Source of the DNA: Lewinellaceae bacterium
GTDB lineage: Bacteria; Bacteroidota; Bacteroidia; Chitinophagales; Saprospiraceae
Direction of reading: 5' to 3'
Length of the DNA: 22,664 nt
Assembly: GCA_020636075.1 (NCBI GenBank)
Contig: JACJYO010000020.1
Location: 1 to 22,664, forward strand
The position numbers and the translations under genes were made by a program. The notes under the pieces were generated by a model. That model saw only the letters and a program-made list of their open reading frames with translations. It did no database searches and had not been told where the DNA came from. Of this stretch, positions 17,101 to 22,664 are shown piece after piece. Position 1 is the first letter of the stretch; each line of letters starts with the position of its first letter.

Positions 17101-17908
17101 TAAATGCATGTGCTGTAAATCCAGTAGTACGATTTAGCCAGAATATCCCGGCAACCAAAGCCAAAAGCAGCCCTGCACCCGCCAAAGCCCAGCCACGCCG
17201 GGTAAAATACATTGCTGCCTGAAAAGCCAACGCCAAAACCAAAACCAAAATCAAGCCGTAGGCTCCTAACTTAACCCATTGTACCCAGCCAGCCTGCACC
17301 GTCCCTGATGCACGTAACCAGCATAAATCCTGGCCTTTCAACCGAATGACATGGTCGCCAGAAGCTAAATTCAGCTCAACTTTTTCAGAAATCGCTTCGT
17401 TGGCCGGAAAAAGTACGCCGTCTTGCTGATGACTTGTTTCCTCTAATGTAAACCGGACAGGAACAAGGAGCGTCTGTGTCTTCGTGGAATCAAAAGGGCT
17501 ATATGAAACATAATAATACCCCAACGCCAACTGCTGCACAGAGCGCCTTTTTCCCTTAAGTATGGTATTAAACTGCTCCGGCAAGGGAAGGATTTTGTTG
17601 TTGGAGGCAAAGAGCAACGAATCCTTTTGATGAATCAATAATGTGTAGGGAACATCTGCTTGCGCTGTAAGCGAATTTATCCAAGCCTCCTGATCAGATA
17701 CGCCTCGACCCGCCACTACCTTTTCAAGTGTGTTTTTATGCTCTTGCACCCACTCAAGTCCCTGTTCTTCCTGGGTATCCAGATACGCCGCAATTTCAGC
17801 AGCGTACTGTTCGAGCAGTGCCGTATCTTTGTAGCCACGGTCAGCACTTGCTGCCACCGCCAGCAAAATGGCTCCAGCCAATATGTACAGGAGCAGGCGT
17901 TTTATCAT
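14135..17908 (-). CDS. Large polytopic sensor histidine kinase (HAMP, HisKA, HATPase_c)
   Basis: Inner-membrane histidine kinase of 1257 residues. Residues 1-22 are a first membrane segment, followed by an extracytoplasmic part to about 210. At least seven further segments lie between about 213 and 475 (for example 213-233, 241-257, 292-308, 324-345, 369-390, 427-450, 457-474), then a second extracytoplasmic domain (about 480-720), segments near 724-746 and 774-790, a third extracytoplasmic part (about 795-935), and a last segment near 939-962. HAMP begins at SRSILRPVN (962-970). HisKA has EMARQVAHDIKNPLTTMK with phosphoacceptor His1037. The ATPase domain has FNNLIINAIQAI (N box), DNGGGIP (G1) and SGSGLGLAICRKII (G2). 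The catalytic half resembles NtrY-type kinases. No response regulator is adjacent. A good promoter lies at 17999-18027. The signal is unknown. Confidence 0.92.
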   Translation of the reverse strand: MIKRLLLYILAGAILLAVAASADRGYKDTALLEQYAAEIAAYLDTQEEQGLEWVQEHKNTLEKVVAGRGVSDQEAWINSLTAQADVPYTLLIHQKDSLLFASNNKILPLPEQFNTILKGKRRSVQQLALGYYYVSYSPFDSTKTQTLLVPVRFTLEETSHQQDGVLFPANEAISEKVELNLASGDHVIRLKGQDLCWLRASGTVQAGWVQWVKLGAYGLILVLVLALAFQAAMYFTRRGWALAGAGLLLALVAGIFWLNRTTGFTAHAFNQLPFFTQRFETTSLIGGSLGDWLIHLALLLWLMVFFHRAFRLEDLENLPPLPVRIALSMVCYLLVMLSVLVGVEVYRQLVFHSTINFDFDNLLNFDSFSVLAFVGILMLLLAFFLFGHRLILTALQLELPTSFRIAEITASALLVYLVAFGYQDSFQINALYIAVFALVYVAAFDFFLVLETPGLGGIVLWLMLFSLSSALLLYRYNYLKDKSVRLSYVKALATDRDSLLAEPQLKKILPRIQQDTQLNRLLKPWPFKPQSAELRKRLNELVFSQPYLFQHYRLIVYAFDKDGQILPQDQAKGRDFVLTQNWRRAKPLPNEPAIRYHRGPDGIFRYMIKVPALRMNDPTQPVELYCFFDHQYPQPTRVYSELFFQLPYKNLNRLMDYDFAILKNGRLVVDQGQGNQAVFQNAPANGQVQEQFTEQPRRVDAVYKSADGKTIASVGRPLGGWYKQLYLFAFIFALTSLFIFLLALLNTYLRFLPKYYHFNFSTKGSLAKRIHYGNFALIGIAFLGLGYLTYQHFSTSAQETKRANLDNRAEAVRTHLRNQIGDLSATSDSLKRALPQTLASLAASLSTDVNFFGPDGTLLFSSQNDLAQLGILPNHMSPQAQAMLTTGAQREAVVAEQLAGIGFSNRYLPLNNNQNELLGFLGVPYYLSDRNIGPEVSDFIGMLASVYVFLMLIAYSVSFFLSRSILRPVNLISDKIKQLQLADKNEPLVYPGDTQDELSALIDEYNRMVEKLEESKGQLIRLERESAWREMARQVAHDIKNPLTTMKLSMQQLERVSSDPVQAAAYLKKAITRLIEQIDSLAQIASEFSMFANLDIRQKQDLVLNDVVESVYDLFSEQKEVKLVLDIPEDRYHIKGDKNHLIRVFNNLIINAIQAIPSDRQGAIQVSLFRQNDHAIVQINDNGGGIPPEIQKRVFEPNFTTKTSGSGLGLAICRKIIEALDGVISFETRENDGTDFYVKLPISTPETAGQVELSEAG

Positions 17909-17998
17909 AATACGTGGAGAAATAAATCCAGTTTCCGGAATACCCCGGAACTTGTGCCAGTTAATAGAGGGATTACATACACAGTATTAATGGCTGTG

Positions 17999-18027
17999 CA
18001 AATGTATAAGAACAAAGTTTACGCCAA
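17999..18027 (-). promoter_or_regulatory. Bacteroidota-type promoter of the histidine kinase gene
   Basis: On the minus strand TTG (18027-18025) is followed after 18 bases by TACATTTG (18006-17999), an exact match to the Bacteroidota -33 TTG and -7 TAnnTTTG elements at normal spacing. It lies about 90 bases before ATG 17908, in the region shared with divergent rnpB. No matching promoter was found for rnpB itself. Confidence 0.6.
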
Positions 18028-18133
18028 TACAAGGGACTAAGGTAAAAAAATCGTGCCAGCTGCCTGACTATTTTCATTGTAGGTGTTTTCCCGGAAGCAA
18101 CTTTTGTTGCCAAATCGGGGCCAAAGATAAATA

Positions 18134-18564
18134 CTGTAAATTGCTCTGCCGCCTTTTTCCCACGCCACAGGCGTGGGTTCGGGAGGAAAGTCCGGACAAC
18201 GCAGAGCACCGTACCACCTAACGGGTGGGTTCCGTTACGCCAATGGCGTTGCGGGAACAGAGAGTGTCACAGAAAATTACCGTCCCGGCATATCGCCGGG
18301 ATAAGGGTGAAAATGTGCGGTAAGAGCGCACGGCGTTCCGACGCAAGTCGGGAAGCGGATAAACCTTACGGGTTGAAATGCCACGTACACCTTGCTTCCA
18401 CGCCTCAGGCGTGGTTGTGTGTTGCTCGCACATCAGTCTTCGGACCGGCAAGGGGGGTAGGCAGCGCAGAGCCCCGCCGTGAGGCGTGGCCCAGATAAAT
18501 GGCAGAGGCGTGTTGCAACCTTCGGGAAGCAGCGCGTGACAGAATCCGGCTTACAGATTTGCAG
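18134..18564 (+). ncRNA. rnpB: RNase P RNA (bacterial class A-like)
   Basis: Catalytic RNA of RNase P, which matures tRNA 5' ends. The universal 5' core GAGGAAAGTCCGGAC starts at 18183, and the 3' core ACAGAATCCGGCTTACA lies at 18539-18555; AGATAAATGGCAGAG ends at 18507. Ends were set by pairing: CTGTAAAT (18134-18141) with ATTTGCAG (18557-18564) as P1, 8 bp with one wobble, and CTCTGCC (18144-18150) with GGCAGAG (18501-18507) as P2. A P3 hairpin CCCACGCC-ACA-GGCGTGGG follows (18159-18177). Other hairpins include CCACGCC-TCA-GGCGTGG at 18399-18415 and one at 18471-18488. Predicted length of 431 bases is within the bacterial range. Exact processed ends may differ by a few bases. It is divergent from the histidine kinase gene and ends in its own terminator. 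Confidence 0.96.
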
Positions 18565-18572
18565 TGTTTTTA

Positions 18573-18607
18573 ATAGGTCGCCAGTTTTTTGGCGGCCTAT
18601 TTTTTTT
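18573..18607 (+). terminator. Intrinsic terminator of rnpB
   Basis: ATAGGTCGCC (18573-18582) pairs with GGCGGCCTAT (18591-18600), a 10-bp stem with one G-T wobble and an 8-base loop AGTTTTTT, followed by an eight-T run ending at 18607. It lies nine bases after the rnpB 3' end and just before the convergent T9SS gene's stop at 18621. Confidence 0.9.
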
Positions 18608-18620
18608 AAAAAAATCGCCC

Positions 18621-20672
18621 TCAAGGATGCATTTTCACCACGCGCAACACCTGGCCCCTTACTTCCGGCGCCGTAAGCTGGAGCACATAACTACCCGCGG
18701 GAAACTGCGAAACCGGTAATTCAAAAAACTGTGTTTCCGGGCCGGCTGTCCAGTGCGCCTCCTCCAGCAGCGTCCCCCAAATGTCAAAGAGCCGGGCATT
18801 CAAAATCAGCGGCTCCGGGGAAGAGATTGCAACCTGTAGCCGATTAACAACCGGATTTGGAAATGCCTGAGCAACAAAAGTTTGGATAGGCTCATGCACA
18901 AAAACTGCGCTATCGCCTAACAGGTCGCAAGCGCAACCTGGCGCAAGGTTTTCCAGGAGTTTGCCTTCATTGTAGTCGACGATGTAGGTCCACCAGTTGT
19001 TCAGGTGGTTGTACTGGTCTTTACACCTGAAATGCGGGACATGGCGAAACCACCAGGCGAGGTAATCCAGGTGTTCGCAATTCCAGGTTTCACAAGAAAC
19101 GATTTCGGTTTCCTGAAAAAGAAAGGGATAGCGCTTCCAGTTGGGTGCAAAGCTGAGTACTTCCGCAGGATTACCGTAATCATAGTCGGAGGTGCCATTA
19201 GGTGGAAAGTGGATGTTTCCCAGGTGCGCCTGTCCGGTGTTCAGCTGGGCGTATTGCGCAAAAGTTTCCCAACTATTCAGCGGTGGCGTGGCATAATTCC
19301 AGCGGCTGAATACTTGTGCCATGGCCGACTCGGTCCGGTGTCCGTAAGCATGCAAAGCCTCTGCCCGGCCGCGTTCGTAGTTTAAGCCCATGATCGGCAG
19401 TTGGTCTACGCAAGTATTGCCGCTGAGCGGCGGGGAGTTGTACCAAAAAGCACCTTCCCCGGTCAGGGTACTTTCCCAGGTACCAATGAACGGCATGCTA
19501 TACACCCACACTTCGTCGATCAGTTTGGCATCGCTTTGAGCGCAAAAATCGTAGTAGCCCAGCATGGCGTTGTAGTCGAACCGGGATTGACCGAGTTGTT
19601 CAGCCACGAAATGCAGGGTCGTCCAGCCGGGCTCCAAAAACAGCTGGAAAATCGAGTCGACAGAAAGCCGCACAGCGCCAAAGTTGCAAAACAGGCTGTC
19701 GGAATCGTAAGTCTGTGCGATCTGGTACTGCACGGCGCCGCTGCTGAAAGCCGTAAGCGAGTCGGCCATAGCCTGCGCCAGATAAACCGGGCCACCCACA
19801 AAGGACCAGAAGTATTCGGAAAAACGCTGTCCGCCGGCAGCCGCAATTGGCGGGTCAATAATGACCAATGCTACCTTCACCACGCGCGTTTCGGCAGTGG
19901 GTAAATCAAAATCGTTGACCACCTTCACCGGAATGGCTGTTGAAAGACCCTTCCAGGCAACACTTAACATCGCCGTACCCGTTTCCAAACCCGCTTCCAC
20001 CAGGCCCACGTCGGAAACGCTGAACAGACCGGGATCGGAACTCAACCAGTCGGGTGCATCGGGTAAGGCGTACGCAAGCCCCGCGGTATCCGTGAGTACC
20101 GCCTGCATGGCAAACGAAGCGCCAGGTATGAGTCGCAACCCGTTGGGGCGAAAGCAAAGGCCGGCGGCCTGAATGGTTTGCGTGGCGGTGAGCGACCATT
20201 CGTTGAGGTGGACGTAATCGTCGCCTTGGGTACGTTTGACACTGAGCCGAATAATCCGGGCCGTGAACACCGTATTGAAATTTGCCCACACATCGCTGAC
20301 TTGCGTGGCTTGCGCTACGAGCAACTGGTACGTGCCGCTTTGACTGTTGAGATCGGCCATGTTGTCGGCGGCTTCGAGCGTCCACCAGCCATCCGAACCG
20401 TGCGTGGTCAGAATGGCTGTGCTGGCCACTTGCACGGGATTGTTGGTTTCCAGTGTGATCACCAAGGGGTTAACGGCTGCCGAACGGGCCAGCGTAGCCG
20501 GGTCGCCATCAAACACATTGCCCAGGATGCCGATATCGAGTGGACTGTGTGTTACGGTTATGCTACCTTCCTGGATAGCTTTTCCGATGTCGAGGGGCAG
20601 TTCTACCGGTGTTTGAGCTTTGAGAAACGTGGTTATAAAAAGCAGGATGGTAAAAAAGAACTGGTGTTTCAT
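18621..20672 (-). CDS. T9SS-secreted protein with discoidin-like N-terminus and uncharacterised central domain
   Basis: Exported protein of 683 residues. Residues 1-19 are a signal peptide (cut after LKAQ or nearby). About 40-165 resemble an F5/8 type C (discoidin-like) sugar-binding sandwich: NVFDGDPATLARS, GSDGWWTLEAADN, ARIIRLSVKRTQGDDYVHLNEWSL. About 168-252 look like a bacterial Ig-like domain. The central part (about 264-575) I do not recognise; it contains DEVWVYSMPFIGTWES, GAFWYNSPP, LPIMGLNYERG and EALHAYGHRTESAM with His441, His445 and Glu448, suggestive of a metal site, plus several Cys (421, 527, 532, 550, 580, 582). The last 80 residues (from VAQAFPNPVVNRL) are a type A T9SS sorting domain, so the product is secreted or surface-attached. 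Divergent from the SGNH hydrolase gene. A carbohydrate-directed role is only a guess from the discoidin-like domain. Confidence 0.88.
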   Translation of the reverse strand: MKHQFFFTILLFITTFLKAQTPVELPLDIGKAIQEGSITVTHSPLDIGILGNVFDGDPATLARSAAVNPLVITLETNNPVQVASTAILTTHGSDGWWTLEAADNMADLNSQSGTYQLLVAQATQVSDVWANFNTVFTARIIRLSVKRTQGDDYVHLNEWSLTATQTIQAAGLCFRPNGLRLIPGASFAMQAVLTDTAGLAYALPDAPDWLSSDPGLFSVSDVGLVEAGLETGTAMLSVAWKGLSTAIPVKVVNDFDLPTAETRVVKVALVIIDPPIAAAGGQRFSEYFWSFVGGPVYLAQAMADSLTAFSSGAVQYQIAQTYDSDSLFCNFGAVRLSVDSIFQLFLEPGWTTLHFVAEQLGQSRFDYNAMLGYYDFCAQSDAKLIDEVWVYSMPFIGTWESTLTGEGAFWYNSPPLSGNTCVDQLPIMGLNYERGRAEALHAYGHRTESAMAQVFSRWNYATPPLNSWETFAQYAQLNTGQAHLGNIHFPPNGTSDYDYGNPAEVLSFAPNWKRYPFLFQETEIVSCETWNCEHLDYLAWWFRHVPHFRCKDQYNHLNNWWTYIVDYNEGKLLENLAPGCACDLLGDSAVFVHEPIQTFVAQAFPNPVVNRLQVAISSPEPLILNARLFDIWGTLLEEAHWTAGPETQFFELPVSQFPAGSYVLQLTAPEVRGQVLRVVKMHP

Positions 20673-20733
20673 GGCATAAAGATTTTGTTGTTTGCACTCG
20701 AAATCTTCAAGTTTGGTTGGAATACCGAAGTTT

Positions 20734-20741
20734 CAAAGCTA
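20734..20741 (-). promoter_or_regulatory. Putative -7 element of the T9SS gene promoter
   Basis: The minus strand reads TAGCTTTG, an exact TAnnTTTG match, about 60 bases upstream of ATG 20672. No TTG stands at the usual 17-23 base distance (the nearest is 12 bases upstream), so the promoter is only half supported. Confidence 0.35.
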
Positions 20742-20876
20742 GCTTGTTTTTTTCAAAAAAACGTTGAGGCGCCCTGCGATTAGCGGTGACGTTTATCAGT
20801 TTGCAATGCATCCCAATCGCTGAGCCTGAATTTTTAAGTAATCTTGCCTGTTAACTAGTTTATCCAAGTTTTGACC

Positions 20877-21533
20877 ATGAAATACACACTACTCCTGCTT
20901 GTCCTTGGCTGCTTCCTCTGTTTTTCCGCCTGGCGGCAAAAACGCACGCGCCTAGTTTTTTTCGGCGACAGCATCACCGAAGTTGGCGTCAAACCCGGTG
21001 GCTACATTAGCCAACTCCGCGACTCACTCCCGGCTGCCGAATACGAACTCCTGGGCGCCGGCATCAGCGGCAACAAAGTGTACGACCTCTATCTGCGGCT
21101 GGAAGACGATGTTTTGGCCAAACAACCCGATCAGGTTTTCATTTTCGTAGGGGTAAATGACGTGTGGCACAAACGCCTGCTGGGCACCGGCACCGATGCC
21201 GACAAGTTTCGGCGTTTTTACACGGCGTTGATCCAGAAAATGCAAGCCCGGAATATTCGCCTGGTGCTTTGCACACCTGCCTGCATCGGCGAAAAAACGG
21301 ATTACACCAACCCGCTGGACGGAGATCTGAATCTGTACGCTCAAATTATCCGCGAACTGGCCGCGGTGCACGGCTGCGGGCTGTGTGATTTGCGCAAAGT
21401 TTTTTTAGACTACAACTTAAAATACAATACCGGCAACCTGGAAAAAGGTGTACTGACGACGGATGGCGTGCATTTGAACAAGGCAGGGAATACCTTGGTG
21501 GCGGAGCAAATGTTGGGGTTTATTCGGGAGTGA
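20877..21533 (+). CDS. SGNH/GDSL-family hydrolase, exported
   Basis: Small esterase/lipase-type hydrolase of 218 residues. All four SGNH blocks are present: FFGDSITEVG with nucleophile Ser32, LLGAGISGN with the oxyanion Gly, VGVNDVW with Asn94, and TTDGVHLN with Asp196 and His199. The N-terminus MKYTLLLLVLGCFLCFSAW is a membrane signal; VLGC with Cys12 could be a weak lipobox, so a lipoprotein is possible. The frame opens at a TTG (20871), but ATG 20877 two codons later is the more likely start. It stands alone on the plus strand, divergent from the T9SS gene across about 200 bases, with a repeat-rich non-coding stretch after it. Substrate unknown; related proteins include carbohydrate acetylesterases and lysophospholipase-like enzymes. 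Confidence 0.92.
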   Translation: MKYTLLLLVLGCFLCFSAWRQKRTRLVFFGDSITEVGVKPGGYISQLRDSLPAAEYELLGAGISGNKVYDLYLRLEDDVLAKQPDQVFIFVGVNDVWHKRLLGTGTDADKFRRFYTALIQKMQARNIRLVLCTPACIGEKTDYTNPLDGDLNLYAQIIRELAAVHGCGLCDLRKVFLDYNLKYNTGNLEKGVLTTDGVHLNKAGNTLVAEQMLGFIRE

Positions 21534-21556
21534 GTGTCTGCCGCAGGGAACGCCAA

Positions 21557-21664
21557 CCGTAGCGTATTTCACGCAGAGTTGCACTGAGTTAGTTCGCAGA
21601 GAACACAGAGTTTCCATCCCGATGAAGGAAAACTCTGTTTAACGCTGCATGAAATACGCTACGG
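21557..21664. repeat. Nested inverted repeat with CGCAGAG-type internal units
   Basis: Perfect 15-base outer arms: CCGTAGCGTATTTCA (21557-21571) and TGAAATACGCTACGG (21650-21664). Inside is a second hairpin, ACAGAGTTTCC (21605-21615) with GGAAAACTCTGT (21627-21638), with one bulge and an 11-base loop. Between lie irregular repeats of a CRCAGAG-like unit at 21572, 21582, 21595 and 21604. No T-run follows, so a terminator role is not supported. The layout resembles a small palindromic interspersed repeat. Confidence 0.7.
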
Positions 21665-21766
21665 ATCTACTTTCTAAATTTTCTTAATGTCCAACATTGT
21701 TCACGATTAGCCACCAAACACCACAGTGTTTAAAGTGCCAAAGTAGAGTTAAGGCGAGTGAAGAGG

Positions 21767-21907
21767 TTTCATCTGCGAGGTACGAGCAGGTGAAATCTCG
21801 TAACGACGATCTTCCGCGATGAGATAACACCTTTTCCTTTGTCAAAGATGTCACCTCATCGCTACCGGCGTTTTTTTCTGCGGAAATCTGCGAGAAAATA
21901 CGCTGCG
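21767..21907. repeat. Second inverted-repeat cluster with CGCAGA units
   Basis: TTTCATCTGC (21767-21776) pairs with GCAGGTGAAA (21786-21795), allowing one G-T pair, around a 9-base loop. GCGATGAG (21816-21823) pairs with CTCATCGC (21855-21862). TCTGCG (CGCAGA on the minus strand) occurs at 21772, 21877 and 21887. GAAAATACGCTGCG (21894-21907) is a variant of the outer arm of the first cluster. Confidence 0.5.
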
Positions 21908-22080
21908 AAAGCATTTCCCCTGGCTTAAAACGTCTAATGCCAACAGTTCACAACTTGAGTTAATTATTGGGCCGTATTTGGCGGGGACGCCAACAAAAGC
22001 GAAAAAAAACAGGCAGCGAATCAGGGTATATGGGCAGTTCTGTGTCTCAGCATAAAACACACAACTAAATGCACATTACT

Positions 22081-22664
22081 ATGATTCAAAAGATGTTAAT
22101 AGTCGCCCTGCTGTTTTCCGGCACCACGTTGGTTGCCCAACAAGAACAACAAACCTTACTCCGCAATTCTCGTATTAGCGGTGGCTTTGTCAGCCCGATG
22201 TTTTCCTGGAGCCATGCCAATAACAAAACCGGCCTGGGGGCTGGCGGCGGCCTGGGGGTAGTTTTCGATGATTTCTTTGTCGGTTTTTTCGGCATGGGCG
22301 AGACTTTTGAGCGGCCCAAGGTCGGCACGAACCAACTCGTGCACGGATACGGTGGCCTTTGGCTGGGGTATACCACGCCCTCCCACAAACTCCTGCACTT
22401 GTACACCTCTCTGAAAATTGCCGGCGGAAGTGTTGGCACCACCGATTTTGAACACGACTGGGATTTCGATCCGGACCTGCACGACGCTACATTCGTAGTG
22501 ATACCGGAGGCAGGCCTGGAACTCAATGTAGCGCGCTGGATGCGCCTGAGTGGCACAGTGGGCTACCGTTTTGTCAACGGATTTGCGGGTTGGGGGCCTT
22601 ACGGCAAAAAAGACCTGAATGCTCCAGTCGTTAACCTGACCCTCCGGCTGGGTTGGTTTGGGCG
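22081..22664 (+). CDS. Outer-membrane beta-barrel-like protein, 3' end cut by window edge
   Basis: The frame opens at ATG 22081 and stays open for 194 codons to the window edge. Residues 1-20 (MIQKMLIVALLFSGTTLVAQ) form a signal peptide; Met5 is an alternative start. The rest alternates aromatic/hydrophobic and polar residues with Gly-rich turns: ISGGFVSPMFSWS, GLGAGGGLGVVFDDFFVGFFG, HGYGGLWLGYTTPSHK, LHLYTSLKIAGGSVGTT, FVVIPEAGLELNVARWMRL, SGTVGYRFVNGF and, at the edge, VVNLTLRLGWFG. This is the look of an 8-10 strand outer-membrane barrel; ending in an aromatic-rich strand suggests only a few residues are missing. No specific family or partner is recognised. It follows the repeat-rich stretch and has no visible operon partner. 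Confidence 0.85.
   Translation, partial: MIQKMLIVALLFSGTTLVAQQEQQTLLRNSRISGGFVSPMFSWSHANNKTGLGAGGGLGVVFDDFFVGFFGMGETFERPKVGTNQLVHGYGGLWLGYTTPSHKLLHLYTSLKIAGGSVGTTDFEHDWDFDPDLHDATFVVIPEAGLELNVARWMRLSGTVGYRFVNGFAGWGPYGKKDLNAPVVNLTLRLGWFG

Larger units (their letters stand above)
21534..22080. other. Repeat-rich intergenic region, about 550 bases
   Basis: No credible gene. Small minus-strand frames here (for example 21914-21684) give low-complexity products without recognisable motifs. The stretch holds two inverted-repeat clusters (21557-21664 and 21767-21907) that share the motif GAAATACGCTRCG and CGCAGA-type units. From 21908 to 22080 nothing distinctive was seen beyond presumed upstream sequence of the outer-membrane protein gene; no TAnnTTTG match was found there. 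Confidence 0.6.

Noticed and set aside
18218..18624. Small frames on both strands
   Set aside because: They fall inside rnpB and its terminator, which explain the sequence.
20178..20783. 201-codon plus-strand open frame crossing the T9SS gene start
   Set aside because: Mostly antisense to the signal peptide and discoidin-like region; product shows no signal, motif or family likeness.
21572..21610. Possible CRISPR-like array of CGCAGAG units
   Set aside because: Units are only 7 bases with irregular 9-13 base steps and no spacers; no cas genes nearby.
21684..21914. 76-codon minus-strand frame
   Set aside because: Coincides with inverted repeats and CGCAGA units; the product has no recognisable feature.

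Overview
The window looks like a chromosomal segment of a Bacteroidota bacterium, possibly of the Saprospira/Haliscomenobacter/Lewinella group; the class-level guess is inference. Signs for the phylum are a type IX secretion C-terminal sorting domain (T9SS protein at 18621-20672), promoters of the TTG-N18-TAnnTTTG kind, mostly weak Shine-Dalgarno sites, and the gene families present. No 16S rRNA, tRNA, CRISPR array, transposase or phage gene was seen.

The left 13.5 kb is a sugar-acid and xylan module made of two minus-strand operons with one LacI-type regulator between them. Operon 1 reads leftward from about 8.4 kb: GH67 alpha-glucuronidase, SDR oxidoreductase (probable fructuronate reductase), mannonate dehydratase UxuA, GH3 beta-xylosidase-like enzyme, and a sialate O-acetylesterase-family esterase that runs off the left edge. 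Together they fit removal of (methyl)glucuronic acid and acetyl groups from glucuronoxylan fragments, release of xylose, and conversion of glucuronate towards 2-keto-3-deoxygluconate. Operon 2 reads leftward from 13.5 kb: an IlvD/Edd-family pentonate dehydratase, a GntP-family aldonate permease and a fumarylacetoacetate-hydrolase-family 2-keto-3-deoxypentonate dehydratase. These fit uptake and non-phosphorylative (Weimberg-type) breakdown of xylonate or arabinonate. The LacI gene (8560-9588, plus strand) is divergent from operon 1 and convergent with operon 2. The palindrome CAATCGATTG, within a 12-base identity CGCAATCGATTG, lies upstream of both operons and is the likely shared operator.

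The middle holds a 1257-residue polytopic sensor histidine kinase (14135-17908, minus) with a clear Bacteroidota promoter, divergent from the RNase P RNA gene rnpB (18134-18564, plus), which ends in an intrinsic terminator. The right end has a T9SS-secreted protein with an unrecognised central domain (minus), a divergent SGNH/GDSL hydrolase (plus), a 547-base non-coding stretch with nested inverted repeats and CGCAGA-type motifs, and the start of an outer-membrane beta-barrel-like protein cut by the right edge.

Several starts were placed inside longer open frames because the upstream part overlaps a neighbour or the first codon is TTG just before a better ATG: 5351, 6141, 8317, 8560, 10441 and 20877.
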